NCBI RefSeq assembly: GCF_003182255.1
Contig: NZ_QGTQ01000001.1
Coordinates: 579,634 to 643,633 of the forward strand
DNA length: 64,000 nucleotides
Source: Paenibacillus cellulosilyticus
GTDB lineage: Bacteria > Bacillota > Bacilli > Paenibacillales > Paenibacillaceae
Reading direction: 5' to 3'
Shown here: piece by piece, positions 46,255-54,906 of the stretch
How positions within the stretch are numbered: the first letter of the stretch is position 1
Layout: each line of letters opens with the position of its first letter
The notes under the pieces: generated by a model
Database searches by the model: none
The model's input: the letters and a program-made list of their open reading frames with translations, nothing else
What the model was told of the DNA's origin: nothing
Translations under genes and position numbers: made by a program

Positions 46255-46809
46255 TTAAAATGGCAAATCATCTTCCGAAATATCGATCGGTCTTCCGTCA
46301 TCGGAGAATGGATCCTTGTCATTCCGTTGGTTTCCGCCGCCGGAACGGCCTCCGCCATACGATCCGCCGCCAGTGTTGCCACCGCCGCCAAATCCGCTAT
46401 TACCTCCACCGCCGTAGCCGCCGCCACCGCTATTGCCTCCGCCATAACCGCCGCCGCTTTCTTCACGTCCACCGCCACCGTTATCACGGTTGCCGGATTC
46501 CAAGAAACGAACGTTGTCAGCAATCACTTCCGTTACATAGACGCGTTTGCCTTCGTTGTTCTCGTAGTTGCGCACTTGAATACGGCCTTCGACCGCTGCA
46601 AGACGCCCCTTGCGAAGATAGTTCGCACACGTTTCAGCAAGCTGCCTCCACGTTACGACTGGTATGAAATCAGCTTCACGTTCGCCCCCGCCACTTGTAA
46701 ATGGCCGGTCGACCGCCAGCGTAAACTGCGTTACTGCGACACCTGCAGGCGTATAGCGCAATTCAGGATCGCGCGTTAATCTGCCAATCAGAATCACACG
46801 GTTCAACAT
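46255..46809 (-). CDS. ssb: single-stranded DNA-binding protein
   Basis: 184 residues. OB fold at 1-108 ([20 protein letters not shown] start), a Gly-rich disordered linker (about 112-165) and the acidic C-terminal tip ending DDLPF, which recruits replication proteins. Between rpsF and rpsR, the standard arrangement. Confidence 0.97.
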   Translation of the reverse strand: MLNRVILIGRLTRDPELRYTPAGVAVTQFTLAVDRPFTSGGGEREADFIPVVTWRQLAETCANYLRKGRLAAVEGRIQVRNYENNEGKRVYVTEVIADNVRFLESGNRDNGGGGREESGGGYGGGNSGGGGYGGGGNSGFGGGGNTGGGSYGGGRSGGGNQRNDKDPFSDDGRPIDISEDDLPF

Positions 46810-46848
46810 CGCGATAACCTCCCAATCGATCGATCCCTGCGTACATCA

Positions 46849-47136
46849 TTAAGCAACATCTTTAACGATAAGAACACGAACAACTTCGTCCGCAATCTTC
46901 ATGACACGATCGAGTTCTGCGATAACTTCTACCGGAGCGGAGAAGTGTACGAGAACATAGATTCCGTCACGTTGCTTGTTGATCTCATACGCAAGACGAC
47001 GTTTACCGATGAGGTCAGTTTTAGCAACTTCACCGCCGCCGTTCGTGATGACGCCATTGAATTTGTCAACGATAGCTTGAACAGATTCTTGTTCCACATC
47101 AGAACGAAGGATGTACATTACTTCATATTTGCGCAT
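46849..47136 (-). CDS. rpsF: 30S ribosomal protein S6
   Basis: 95 residues from the ATG at 47136 (MRKYEVMYILRSDVEQESV), with GGAGGTGA five bases upstream; the GTG at 47145 overlaps this site. Pairs with S18 on 16S rRNA. First gene of the operon. Confidence 0.97.
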   Translation of the reverse strand: MRKYEVMYILRSDVEQESVQAIVDKFNGVITNGGGEVAKTDLIGKRRLAYEINKQRDGIYVLVHFSAPVEVIAELDRVMKIADEVVRVLIVKDVA

Positions 47137-47363
47137 TTGATTCACCTCCTCATGGACTTTGCGGCCCCCGTAAACGGGAGCAAGGAGCGAGCGCTAACTC
47201 GCATACCATATTACTATACCAAATTGGCCTACTGGTGGCAAGCACGGAAGCATCACCGAATTCTACCTGTTTGCAATGGAGCGGCCAGGCGCACACTACA
47301 ACGGAGACGCAGCATATATCTGCGCTTCGTAAGTACCTACACATAATGGAGGGATCGAGATCG

Positions 47364-47549
47364 ATGGGTGAATGGACATTATTCTCGCCTGGCGACAAGG
47401 CACCTAACGACGGCACTTATATTGAAGATGGCGTAAACTCGTTCCATATGGGCATCAACAACCCGCAGATCGTTAAGCTTCACAAAGGGCAGCGTTTCCC
47501 GGAGACGAGCAACCATGAGCGCAAATGGAAACGGATGCCGAAGCAATAA
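47364..47549 (+). CDS. YjzC-family small protein
   Basis: 61 residues from the ATG at 47364, preceded by GGAGGG. The sequence GEWTLFSPGDKAPNDGTYIE and the closing TSNHERKWKRMPKQ-like end match the YjzC family, small proteins of unknown function. Start upstream at 47235 would lack a ribosome site. It converges with nothing close; the next feature is a possible RNA. Confidence 0.82.
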   Translation: MGEWTLFSPGDKAPNDGTYIEDGVNSFHMGINNPQIVKLHKGQRFPETSNHERKWKRMPKQ

Positions 47550-47639
47550 TTTCGAATCGTTAACAATTCGTTAAAAATCCGATGCATAAACAAGCTCCCC
47601 TCAGCGCATTATACTATCGACGGCGAAATGAGAGGTGCA

Positions 47640-47890
47640 ATTCCGTTGAACACGATTGTTAGATGGAATCCGTAGAAATTTGACACTTATGAAAGAAGCG
47701 AGGGGTTGTGCTAAAGACAACGTCTGTAACACCATCGTAAAGTTTCAAAGATCGCCCAACTAGGGTATCGGATGAACACGACGAATTCTGCCGCGAATTC
47801 GTGACGATGATCCGAAGTTTCTTACGTCAGAAGTGATCAGTTTCATATCCTTCACAAGCCGTCAAAGAGAGCCCGCAAGGGCTCTTTTTT
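47640..47890 (+). ncRNA. candidate small RNA ending in a strong terminator
   Basis: No coding frame is convincing here. A hairpin at 47768-47815 (TCGGAT / ATCCGA with inner CACGA and GAATTC / GAATTCGTG) is followed by a perfect terminator: GAGCCC (47869-47874), loop GCAA, GGGCTC (47879-47884) and TTTTTT. The terminator is 320 bases from the YjzC stop, far for its own gene. TTGACA occurs near 47680 as a possible -35 box. The RNA interpretation is inference. Confidence 0.35.
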
Positions 47891-47900
47891 CTACCCTTTT

Positions 47901-48104
47901 TCTACCCACCCAAACCCTCCCTGCAAGGGAGGGCCCCAGAGGTCCTGTGACCTCTGGACTCCTCACAAGTACCGCTCGTGTTCATGTGGATCGTCCGCAC
48001 GCCCTTGCCGCATTCGCGGCAAAGCTTTTGTTCTAAGTATCTAGATATGGTCCGCGGTCCGCACACTGTGTTCGCTCATGTTCAACAGTCACCGCCCATT
48101 AATG
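47901..48104 (+). repeat. multi-hairpin intergenic repeat, copy 2 (left arm)
   Basis: TCTACCCACCCAAACCCTCC opening, hairpin A CCCTCCCT / AGGGAGGG, hairpin B CCAGAGGT / ACCTCTGG, hairpin C TTGCCGC / GCGGCAA (48005-48022) then AGCTTTTGTTC, and TCACCGCCCATT near the end. It forms an inverted pair with 48279-48483. Confidence 0.75.
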
Positions 48105-48278
48105 AACCTTCGGCCCGCTGCGACACTCTGTGAACCAGAACCAATAAAGATCAATGAGCCGTAGGGATAAACAAAAAAGCCCTGTCATAGGGCTTTGGGA
48201 GACGCTCTTGAAATTTACATTACTCATTGATATCTCCTTATCCCTCTCTTGCACCAACTGGAGCAGCTTATCGCAGTC

Positions 48279-48483
48279 TCATCAATGGGCGGTGACTGGT
48301 GGACACGCACGAAATAAGGATGCGGGCGATAGACCGTACCTAGGTACTTTGAACAAAAGCTTTGCCGCTTCAGCGGCAAGAGCGAGCGCACGACCCGCAT
48401 CATCAAAGTTGCGTCCTTGTAGGGAGTCCAGAGGGCACAAGCCCTTTGGAGCCCTCCCTTGCAGGGAGGGTTTGGGTGGGTAG
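48279..48483 (-). repeat. multi-hairpin intergenic repeat, copy 3 (right arm, inverted)
   Basis: Reverse-complement partner of the left arm: hairpin A CCCTCCCT / AGGGAGGG, hairpin B with different but paired bases (AGGGC / GCCCT), hairpin C TTGCCGC / GCGGCAA (48362-48379) and AATGGGCGGTGA at the inner end. The 174-base centre (48105-48278) carries no recognised gene and a weak stem AAAGCCC / GGGCTTT at about 48175. Confidence 0.75.
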
Positions 48484-48520
48484 GAGATCCTTCAAAAGGA
48501 TCCAGGATGACAAATAAAAA

Positions 48521-48549
48521 AACGGCCCTCGATTAAATCGAGAACCGTT
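48521..48549 (-). terminator. terminator of the tRNA-Ser gene
   Basis: CTCGATT and AATCGAG stem with AACGG / CCGTT flanks; the minus strand continues with TTTTTTTATTTG. Confidence 0.8.
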
Positions 48550-48561
48550 AGTCGCTATGTA

Positions 48562-48652
48562 TGGCGGAGAAGGTGGGATTCGAACCCACGCACGCTTTGA
48601 CACGCCTAGCTGATTTCGAGTCAGCCCCCTTGGGCCTCTTGGGTACCTCTCC
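48562..48652 (-). tRNA. tRNA-Ser, anticodon CGA
   Basis: 91 bases. The acceptor stem GGAGAGG pairs with CTTCTCC, then discriminator G and encoded CCA. The anticodon stem GCTGA / TCAGC encloses loop CTCGAAA, giving CGA, which reads UCG. The T arm shows GTGGGTTCGAATCCCAC, and a long variable arm confirms the serine class. Confidence 0.97.
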
Positions 48653-48749
48653 GTGGTGAAGACAAGACTTATAATAACACACCGTAAATGTCATTGCAAG
48701 TCTTTTCAAATTGTCGGAATAGTTCTATTTCATCTACTTCGTTCGACTG

Positions 48750-48980
48750 CTACTCTGACCCACTTGCTGCATTCTGCTGCTGTCCATCCTCTTTGGATCG
48801 AAGCACTTTCTTCATGTTTTTCTCAAACTTAGCCCGAGGAATAAGAACGCTATGCTGACACCCTACACACTTGATGCGAATATCCATGCCCATCCGTATA
48901 ATCTCCATCTCGTTAGTTCCGCAAGGATGCTGCTTCTTCATCTGGACAACGTCGCCCAACTGAAACTCTTTACGTTCCAT
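48750..48980 (-). CDS. DUF951-family protein (YyzM-like)
   Basis: 76 residues. FQLGDVVQMKKQHPCGTNEM and CVGCQHSVLIPRAKFEK are the family signature: a beta-barrel-like strand set with Cys residues that could bind zinc. Function unknown; conserved next to mscS and parB region in Bacillales. Its start overlaps the mscS stop by about 10 bases. Confidence 0.9.
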   Translation of the reverse strand: MERKEFQLGDVVQMKKQHPCGTNEMEIIRMGMDIRIKCVGCQHSVLIPRAKFEKNMKKVLRSKEDGQQQNAASGSE

Positions 48981-49848
48981 TTCGAATCTCTCCTCTCTCC
49001 GTCCGCTGGTACGTCACCATTCTTGGATAAGGCAGATCAATATGATGCTCATCGAATGCCCGCTTAATGATGGCGTTTAGTGCACGTGATACGACCACCT
49101 GCATCGTAGGCAAACATTCCACAATCACGCGCAGAGTAACCTGCTCCGGTCCAAGCGTCTGCACGCCAAGCACCTGCGGCTTGCCAGTAGTATGCTCTAG
49201 CACCAGTGTATCAGACTCAAGCGTCTTCTTCATTATTTCAATTGCGCGATCTACGTCTTCCTCATAGGCAATGGCGATATCAACGAATGCAACCGAGTTG
49301 TTCATCGAGAAGTTCGTTACTTCGTTAATCATGCCATTCGGAATGATGTGCATCTCACCCGTCCAGCTCTTCACTCTTGTTGTTCGCAGACCAATCAATT
49401 CAACCGTTCCTTTGAACTGTCCGACCTGTATAACGTCGCCTACCGCGAATTGATCCTCTAGAATAATGAAAAACCCCGTAATAATGTCCTTCACCAAACT
49501 TTGCGCACCGAAACCGATCGCTAAGCTGATAACACCTGCACCCGCAAGCAATGGAGCCAGATTAACATTGAATTCCGCCAGAATCAGAAGCGCCCCGACG
49601 AAATAAATCAAATAAGTCGATACATTCTTCAGCAGCTTCCCGACAGTCAGCACACGGCGTGTGTAGCTGGCCTGCTTCATCTCCCGCTCGATCATCATTC
49701 GGTTAATGGACTTATGTATAACAAGCTCTACAACCCTGCCAATTACGAGAATCGCTGCGACCCGAACAATCGATAGCCCAATGTCCGCCCATCTCTCATG
49801 ACTTGATAACCAATCGACGACCTCATTCCAAGCCTGCGTGATGCCCAT
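48970..49848 (-). CDS. small-conductance mechanosensitive channel (MscS family)
   Basis: 292 residues. Three N-terminal membrane helices (about 20-40, 65-85, 90-115). The pore helix contains GAGVISLAIGFGAQSLVKDII, the signature of MscS. The cytoplasmic beta domain follows (EDQFAVGDVIQVGQFKGTVE). It releases solutes on hypo-osmotic shock. Overlaps the DUF951 gene, with which it is probably co-transcribed. Confidence 0.93.
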   Translation of the reverse strand: MGITQAWNEVVDWLSSHERWADIGLSIVRVAAILVIGRVVELVIHKSINRMMIEREMKQASYTRRVLTVGKLLKNVSTYLIYFVGALLILAEFNVNLAPLLAGAGVISLAIGFGAQSLVKDIITGFFIILEDQFAVGDVIQVGQFKGTVELIGLRTTRVKSWTGEMHIIPNGMINEVTNFSMNNSVAFVDIAIAYEEDVDRAIEIMKKTLESDTLVLEHTTGKPQVLGVQTLGPEQVTLRVIVECLPTMQVVVSRALNAIIKRAFDEHHIDLPYPRMVTYQRTERGEIRNGT

Positions 49849-49907
49849 CTTTCCTCAGCCTGCCCTTCCTTGCAATTGCACCTGATGTCTAATTATCGTC
49901 CTGCTGT

Positions 49908-50156
49908 TTAATCTCGTACAATCTGCTCGAAATGCTCTCCGCCAGCCAGCTCCCGAAACATGCCACGAATTTCAACCTTCTCCGTTTCAATGACGTCCCA
50001 CACGGCAGTCTCATCTTCATCGGGGAATCGGATCGATAACGCACACCCTGCTGTTATACCCTTTGGGGTCGGACACAAATCAATCTCAATATCAATATAT
50101 TCTAGCAGCATCTCCATACGAAGGGCTTGCTGCGTTGAATCGAAGGCGATAAGCAT
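49908..50156 (-). CDS. DUF3343-family protein
   Basis: 82 residues from the ATG at 50156, with AGGAGAG six bases upstream. MLIAFDSTQQALRMEMLLEY, then PTPKGITAGCALSIRF, is the DUF3343 pattern: a small protein often near sulfur/selenium metabolism genes. A class V aminotransferase/cysteine-desulfurase-like gene lies 1.4 kb away. Function unknown. An upstream in-frame start at 50198 has no ribosome site. Confidence 0.8.
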   Translation of the reverse strand: MLIAFDSTQQALRMEMLLEYIDIEIDLCPTPKGITAGCALSIRFPDEDETAVWDVIETEKVEIRGMFRELAGGEHFEQIVRD

Positions 50157-50289
50157 ATGCACTCTCCTAAAATAAGGCTGCCCGAGACTCTGCTGCAACT
50201 CTTTGCTGCAATCCGATCACTATGGTCGGAAACATAATACAGGCAGGTCTCTACCCGCTTTTCGCTGCGGTGTATATTTTCTCACACAA

Positions 50290-50319
50290 GTATAAATTGG
50301 TTGTCCCAACCATATACTA
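50290..50319 (+). promoter_or_regulatory. sigma-G/sigma-F-like promoter of yyaC
   Basis: GTATA (50290-50294), 18 bases, then TATACTA (50313-50319) fits the forespore sigma-G consensus gnATR-N18-cATnnTA except for the first base of the -10. It ends 31 bases before the yyaC ATG. Forespore expression of yyaC is known in Bacillus. Confidence 0.6.
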
Positions 50320-50350
50320 GTATTACATTACGAGAGGCGGAGGGGAAACT

Positions 50351-50938
50351 ATGAAACTGTCATCGTTATATGAATCGCCTTTGAAGGTGCCTTATCAAGA
50401 ACCAAATGCGTCCGGCATACTGACCAACCGTTTAACCGTTCTGCTGAACGGCTTATCCGGCAATCAGCGCATTGTTGTCGTATGCGTTGGCACCGACCGC
50501 TCCACTGGCGATTCACTCGGTCCGCTGATTGGGACGACACTCGGCAACTACCGCAGTTCGCACTTTGAGCTGTATGGCACATTGGAGGAGCCTGTCCATG
50601 CGATGAATTTGGAGGAAACACTTAATCAAATTCATCGCCAGCATCCGCATTCCTTCGTCATCGGAATTGACGCTTGTCTAGGACAAGTTACGAGTGTCGG
50701 CAATATTCAAGTCGGCATCGGACCTGTACGGCCCGGCGCCGGTGTGAACAAGCAGCTTCCACCTGTCGGTGACATGCACATTACGGGAATCGTTAATGTT
50801 GGCGGCTTCATGGAATACTTCGTCCTTCAGAATACGCGGCTTCATCTCGTTATGCGCATGGCCGACGTGATTGCCCATAGCCTCTTCTCAGCCATCATGA
50901 ACTGCCGTAGTTCTAGGCCTGCTGCGATGCAAGAGTAA
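50351..50938 (+). CDS. yyaC: spore protease YyaC (DUF1256)
   Basis: 195 residues with GGAGGGG before the ATG. VVCVGTDRSTGDSLGPLIGT (about 41-60) and VIGIDACLGQ (about 100) are the DUF1256 motifs, related in fold to the germination protease GPR. It is made in the forespore; substrate unknown. It points against the surrounding genes and its 3' end overlaps that of the DUF4446 gene by 26 bases. Confidence 0.93.
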   Translation: MKLSSLYESPLKVPYQEPNASGILTNRLTVLLNGLSGNQRIVVVCVGTDRSTGDSLGPLIGTTLGNYRSSHFELYGTLEEPVHAMNLEETLNQIHRQHPHSFVIGIDACLGQVTSVGNIQVGIGPVRPGAGVNKQLPPVGDMHITGIVNVGGFMEYFVLQNTRLHLVMRMADVIAHSLFSAIMNCRSSRPAAMQE

Positions 50939-51449
50939 CGGCCTTCTTCTCCTCTGGCGTAAGCGTATATGGCGAGCTCCCTTTCTCGAGCGGCTTTGCA
51001 TACACATACGTATCTTCCCGACTATGAAGGCCGCTCAGTACGATTCCGTCCTGCGAGTCATTAATAATAGCCAGCGAGAAGCTCAGATCGCTCCCATTCT
51101 CTGCGAATGCATTGTAGCGATGTACGGCTACCTTGCCTCTCGATTCACTCAACGCTTTCTCCAACTTCTCATACGCCTTGTCTTGTTCAGCCATCTTGAT
51201 CTGCTGATCATCCAGCTGCTGTCTAATCTCAATAAGCATTTCCTCTAGGTTCGTAACGCCCATTCCATCCATCGATGCAACATACTGTTTTCTTAGTTTT
51301 TTTAACCGGCGACCAATGACTGACATCCAGATAATCAACAATACAATTACGACAGATAATGCTACTACTGCTACCTGCATAGGCGACAATGCTTCATTCA
51401 TCCAAACTCGCTCCCCCGCTGCTATAAATCCCGTTAGTCCCAAATACAA
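50913..51449 (-). CDS. DUF4446-family membrane protein
   Basis: 178 residues. One N-terminal membrane helix (VAVVALSVVIVLLIIWMSVI), a coiled-coil stretch (about 85-125), and a C-terminal domain (SFSLAIINDSQDGIVLSGLHS) that is diagnostic for DUF4446. Function unknown; conserved near parAB in Firmicutes. Initiation may be from an internal Met after the first ten residues. Confidence 0.88.
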   Translation of the reverse strand: MYLGLTGFIAAGERVWMNEALSPMQVAVVALSVVIVLLIIWMSVIGRRLKKLRKQYVASMDGMGVTNLEEMLIEIRQQLDDQQIKMAEQDKAYEKLEKALSESRGKVAVHRYNAFAENGSDLSFSLAIINDSQDGIVLSGLHSREDTYVYAKPLEKGSSPYTLTPEEKKAVTLASQQA

Positions 51450-51522
51450 TATTTGCTGCTGACTCGACCATTATATGATCCAATAACCAAGCATTATACC
51501 TGTCTAATATTACTTGTCTTCG

Positions 51523-52692
51523 TTATCCGGCTGGATAATGAGCGCTTATTTCCTTCATCGCCTCTACAAGCGCCTGCGCCTCTTCCTCAGTCGTGTAACA
51601 GCCCACACTTGCTCGTACAGCACCTTTTTCGAGCGTACCTGCCGATGCATGGGCAAGCGGCGAACAATGGTATCCTGCCCGTACAGCGATTCCATAATGC
51701 TGGTCTAGAATGAATGACAACTCCGATGCCTCTGCTCCCTCTAGGTTAAAAGCTACGATACCTGTTCGTGGTTGTCCTACGGACGGACCAAGCAGCTGTA
51801 TGCCCGGAATCGCTGACAGTTGCTCCATCATCAGCTGTGTTAGCCGCCATTCCTTAGTATGGATCGTTTCAACTGACTCATTCAATATGTAACGCACACC
51901 TGCGGCCAATCCCGCGAAGCCCGGCGTATTCGGCGTCCCTGCCTCGTATCGGTCAGGCCTGACATTAGGCTGCTCTGGTGCTTCCGACTGGCTGCCGGTC
52001 CCGCCATGCAGCAATGGCGTCAGATCAATCTCAGGATGGATATAAAGCCCGCCAGTCCCCTGAGGCCCAAGCAGTCCCTTATGCCCCGGAAAAGCCAGCA
52101 TATCGATCCCCATCGCGTTTACATCGATCGGTAGAATGCCCGCACTTTGTGCGCCGTCGACCAGCAGTTTCACACCGTGCTTTCGGCAGATCTCACCGAT
52201 GTCTGCTACAGGCGCTATCGCTCCAAGCAGATTCGAACTATGGTTAACGATGACAAGCGTCGTTGAAGGCACAATCGCTTCCTCCACACGCTTCGGTTCT
52301 ATACTTCCATACGGATCTGCCTCTACATAAGTTACGTTAATACCAAGCGCATGCTTCAAATATTCGAGCGGCCGTCTTACCGAGTTGTGTTCAACAGCCG
52401 TCGACACTACATGATCACCCGGTCTCAAGAATCCCTTAATCGCTAAGTTCAGTGCAGCCGTCGTGTTTGATGCGAATGCAATATCGTTCGGATTGCCAAT
52501 CCGGAACAACTTCGCCAGTTGCTTGCGCGCATTAAATAAATGTCGACTCGAACGCACTGCCATTGCGTGACTTCCTCGTCCAGGGTTTGCCGTATCATAC
52601 AGCATTGCATCACGCACTGCATCAATGACTTCAGGCGGCTTCGGCCATGAGGTTGCTGCATGGTCCAAATAAATCACTTTCTGTTGATCCAT
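51523..52692 (-). CDS. class V aminotransferase, cysteine-desulfurase-like
   Basis: 389 residues, PLP fold-type I. The N-terminus IYLDHAATSWPKPPEVIDAV is typical of NifS/Csd-like proteins. The PLP Lys lies in FPGHKGLLGPQG (about residue 200). A C-terminal Cys appears in AGYHCSPLAH, where desulfurases of group II hold their persulfide Cys. It may mobilise sulfur from cysteine or act on selenocysteine; this subfamily (EF2568-like) is poorly characterised. No Fe-S assembly genes adjoin. Confidence 0.9.
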   Translation of the reverse strand: MDQQKVIYLDHAATSWPKPPEVIDAVRDAMLYDTANPGRGSHAMAVRSSRHLFNARKQLAKLFRIGNPNDIAFASNTTAALNLAIKGFLRPGDHVVSTAVEHNSVRRPLEYLKHALGINVTYVEADPYGSIEPKRVEEAIVPSTTLVIVNHSSNLLGAIAPVADIGEICRKHGVKLLVDGAQSAGILPIDVNAMGIDMLAFPGHKGLLGPQGTGGLYIHPEIDLTPLLHGGTGSQSEAPEQPNVRPDRYEAGTPNTPGFAGLAAGVRYILNESVETIHTKEWRLTQLMMEQLSAIPGIQLLGPSVGQPRTGIVAFNLEGAEASELSFILDQHYGIAVRAGYHCSPLAHASAGTLEKGAVRASVGCYTTEEEAQALVEAMKEISAHYPAG

Positions 52693-52824
52693 TCACTCGT
52701 TCTCCTTCCACCCTTGCAAGCGTTAAAGATTAAAACCGAGGAAATCGTTCTTTAACATGAATGCCTCACCACCTCGACCACCGACGATCCTTTGACTAAT
52801 ACAAACTTTCCTATATGGCAACAA

Positions 52825-52974
52825 ATAGCATACCACCGTGTATACGTCCCTAAACAACAGGAACTATGACCACTGAGGTATGCTATCGCTCTTGTACTTC
52901 CTATGAGAAAACCTTTATCGAGGTCCTTCGGAGACTCGGAATAAATCGCGTTGCTCCCTTCAAGGGTCGGCAAC
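52825..52974 (-). ncRNA. candidate structured RNA or leader upstream of the class V aminotransferase
   Basis: Three inverted repeats in a row. ATAGCATACC (52825-52834) / GGTATGCTAT (52877-52886) is a perfect ten-base stem with further inner pairing (GTTCC / GGGAC). CTTTATCGAG (52913-52922) / CTCGGAATAAA (52935-52945) pairs with a bulge. GTTGC / GCAAC (52950-52974) encloses CCCTT / AGGG. They lie in the 377-base gap before the aminotransferase start at 52692. No T-box (AGGGTGG-ACCGCG) or other motif that I know is present. Strand and function are uncertain. Confidence 0.4.
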
Positions 52975-53069
52975 AACCCGATTCACCTCGCCAACAGGAA
53001 CGGCCTTTTCATCTACTCGTCAGTTCATAAATTGTTAATTGGTAGAATGATAACGTTCATCGTACAATG

Positions 53070-53924
53070 CTATGCAAGATGCTGCTGCAGCAATTCAAGC
53101 AGTCGTTCGAGATCCTGTTTGTTATAATACATCAGTTCGATGCGTCCTTTATCCTTCTGCTGTTTAATCCGAACCGTCGTCTTGAATTGGTCGCGGAGCG
53201 TCTCTTCCATGCTTTCCAGATAAGGATCACGTTTCTTCGCCTTTGCCGTCTTATCTTTGTCCGGCTGTTTCTCTGGCTGCGTCTGAGTGGCCGCCTCTAG
53301 CTCCCGTACACTCCACTCTTGCTCGATCGTCAACCGTGCCAACTCTAGCTGTTGATTCGTGTCCTTCAAGCCGACGAGTGCACGCGCATGCCCCATCGAT
53401 AATGTTCCACGTGAAACATCTTCCTTGATACTCGGCGGAAGCGTCAGCAGACGGAGGAAGTTCGCAATGTGCGAGCGAGACTTACCCACCTTCATCGACA
53501 GCTCTTCCTGCGTCAGTTCGAACTTATCCATCAGCGCTTGATACGCAATAGCTGTCTCAATAGCATTCAGATCTTCACGCTGCAAGTTCTCGATCAGCGC
53601 GATCTCCATAACCTGCTGATCCGTAAACTTTCTTACGACCGCTGGTATCGTTGTGTTGCCGCACAACTGTGAAGCACGGAAACGCCGCTCACCAGCAATG
53701 ATTTCATAGCCTCTAAGCACCGTCCGAACGATAATCGGCTGAATGACACCATGCTGTTTGATCGACTCCGCTAATTCTTTGATCGATTCCTCATCGAATG
53801 TCTTCCGAGGCTGATAAGGGTTCGGTCTCAACTGCGTTAATGAAACTTCAATTACCTTATCGTCATCCTTAACCGATAGCGACGGAATGAGCGCATCAAG
53901 TCCTTTACCTAGCCGCTTGCTCAT
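53070..53924 (-). CDS. parB: chromosome-partitioning protein ParB (Spo0J)
   Basis: 284 residues. ParB/Srx-type N-terminal CTP-binding domain with GERRFRA (about 77-83), then helix-turn-helix (GKSRSHIANFLRLLTLP) and a C-terminal dimerisation helix. It spreads from parS as a CTP-gated clamp and loads SMC, and in sporulation stimulates Soj. The start overlaps the parA stop by 20 bases. A parS-like sequence lies inside the gene. Confidence 0.95.
   Translation of the reverse strand: MSKRLGKGLDALIPSLSVKDDDKVIEVSLTQLRPNPYQPRKTFDEESIKELAESIKQHGVIQPIIVRTVLRGYEIIAGERRFRASQLCGNTTIPAVVRKFTDQQVMEIALIENLQREDLNAIETAIAYQALMDKFELTQEELSMKVGKSRSHIANFLRLLTLPPSIKEDVSRGTLSMGHARALVGLKDTNQQLELARLTIEQEWSVRELEAATQTQPEKQPDKDKTAKAKKRDPYLESMEETLRDQFKTTVRIKQQKDKGRIELMYYNKQDLERLLELLQQHLA
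53403..53418. promoter_or_regulatory. parS-like site inside parB
   Basis: TGTTCCACGTGAAACA, one base from the consensus TGTTTCACGTGAAACA. A parS inside the parB/spo0J gene itself is known in Bacillus subtilis. Confidence 0.85.
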
Positions 53925-54678
53925 ACATGATCACTTCCTTCGCCAGCTCGAGATACACCTCTGCGCCCTTGGAGCGTGGATCGTATGTGATAATTGCCTG
54001 TCCGTGCGAAGGCGCCTCGCTCAGCCGGACATTACGCGGGATAATGGTCTGGTACACTTTCTGTTGGAAATACTTCTTCACTTCTTCGATGACTTGAATA
54101 CCTAGGTTCGTTCTCGCATCGAACATCGTCAGCAATACACCTTCGATTTGAAGACTCGTATTCAAATGCTTCTGAACAAGACGAACGGTATTGAGCAGTT
54201 GGCTCAACCCTTCCAATGCGTAATACTCGCATTGAATCGGAATTAGAACGGAATCAGCCGCAGTAAGCGAATTAATCGTCAAGAGACCAAGCGAAGGAGG
54301 ACAGTCGATCAGAATATAATCGTAATCCTTGCTCACCAGCTGAAGAGCCTTCTTCAAGCGAACCTCACGCGATATCGTCGAGACCATCTCGATCTCGGCA
54401 CCTGCAAGTTGAATCGTAGCCGGAATAATATTCAGACCCGGTACATTGGTCGAACAAATAGCATCCTTCGGATGCACATCATCGATAAGAATATCATAAA
54501 TGCAGTTTTCAACGTCCGCCTTGTTGATCCCGATTCCACTTGTCGTATTCCCCTGCGGATCTATATCAACCAATAGCACGCGTTTACCCAGCGAGGCTAG
54601 GCACGCTCCCAGATTCACGGACGTTGTCGTTTTCCCGACACCGCCCTTCTGGTTCGTAATCGCAATTGTTTTAGCCAA
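53905..54678 (-). CDS. parA: chromosome-partitioning ATPase ParA (Soj)
   Basis: 257 residues from the TTG at 54678 (M/L-AKTIAITNQKGGVGKTTTS), chosen because GAGGTG lies six bases before it and Soj proteins start here. An open frame extends upstream to 54786 but has no such site. Deviant Walker A KGGVGKTT, Walker A' and B (LIDCPPSLG). It dimerises on DNA with ATP and is recycled by ParB; also regulates DnaA. In operon with parB. Confidence 0.95.
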   Translation of the reverse strand: MAKTIAITNQKGGVGKTTTSVNLGACLASLGKRVLLVDIDPQGNTTSGIGINKADVENCIYDILIDDVHPKDAICSTNVPGLNIIPATIQLAGAEIEMVSTISREVRLKKALQLVSKDYDYILIDCPPSLGLLTINSLTAADSVLIPIQCEYYALEGLSQLLNTVRLVQKHLNTSLQIEGVLLTMFDARTNLGIQVIEEVKKYFQQKVYQTIIPRNVRLSEAPSHGQAIITYDPRSKGAEVYLELAKEVIMYEQAAR

Positions 54679-54906
54679 TCCGTTCACCTCTTGTGTGTGT
54701 GCAATCGATTCGTCTGAAAATGAGAAAACCTCTAGCGAGGCCTCTCCAAGTGAGCGACCGCGTTTAGAGGTAAGTTTTATCGCCATCAGAAAATTCTACC
54801 CCACTTCAATACCTTCGTAAGTAATATATTCTCCCTATGTGGGCAGAAAAGGCGGCCTTAACGACCGCTTCGCCAGGCAACGTCGAACCAGCTATCGAGC
54901 AACAAA

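Noticed and set aside
52752-52976. A 74-residue minus-strand frame before the aminotransferase gene
   Set aside because: It runs through the stacked hairpins, has an unusual composition and no ribosome site; the region looks structural, not coding.
52752-52976. T-box riboswitch
   Set aside because: GGTGGTATGC superficially resembles the T-box sequence, but the AGGGTGG-ACCGCG core and a terminator/antiterminator pair are absent.
54679-54786. Longer N-terminus for ParA
   Set aside because: The extra 36 residues are not ParA-like, whereas the TTG at 54678 has a good ribosome site and gives the standard N-terminus.
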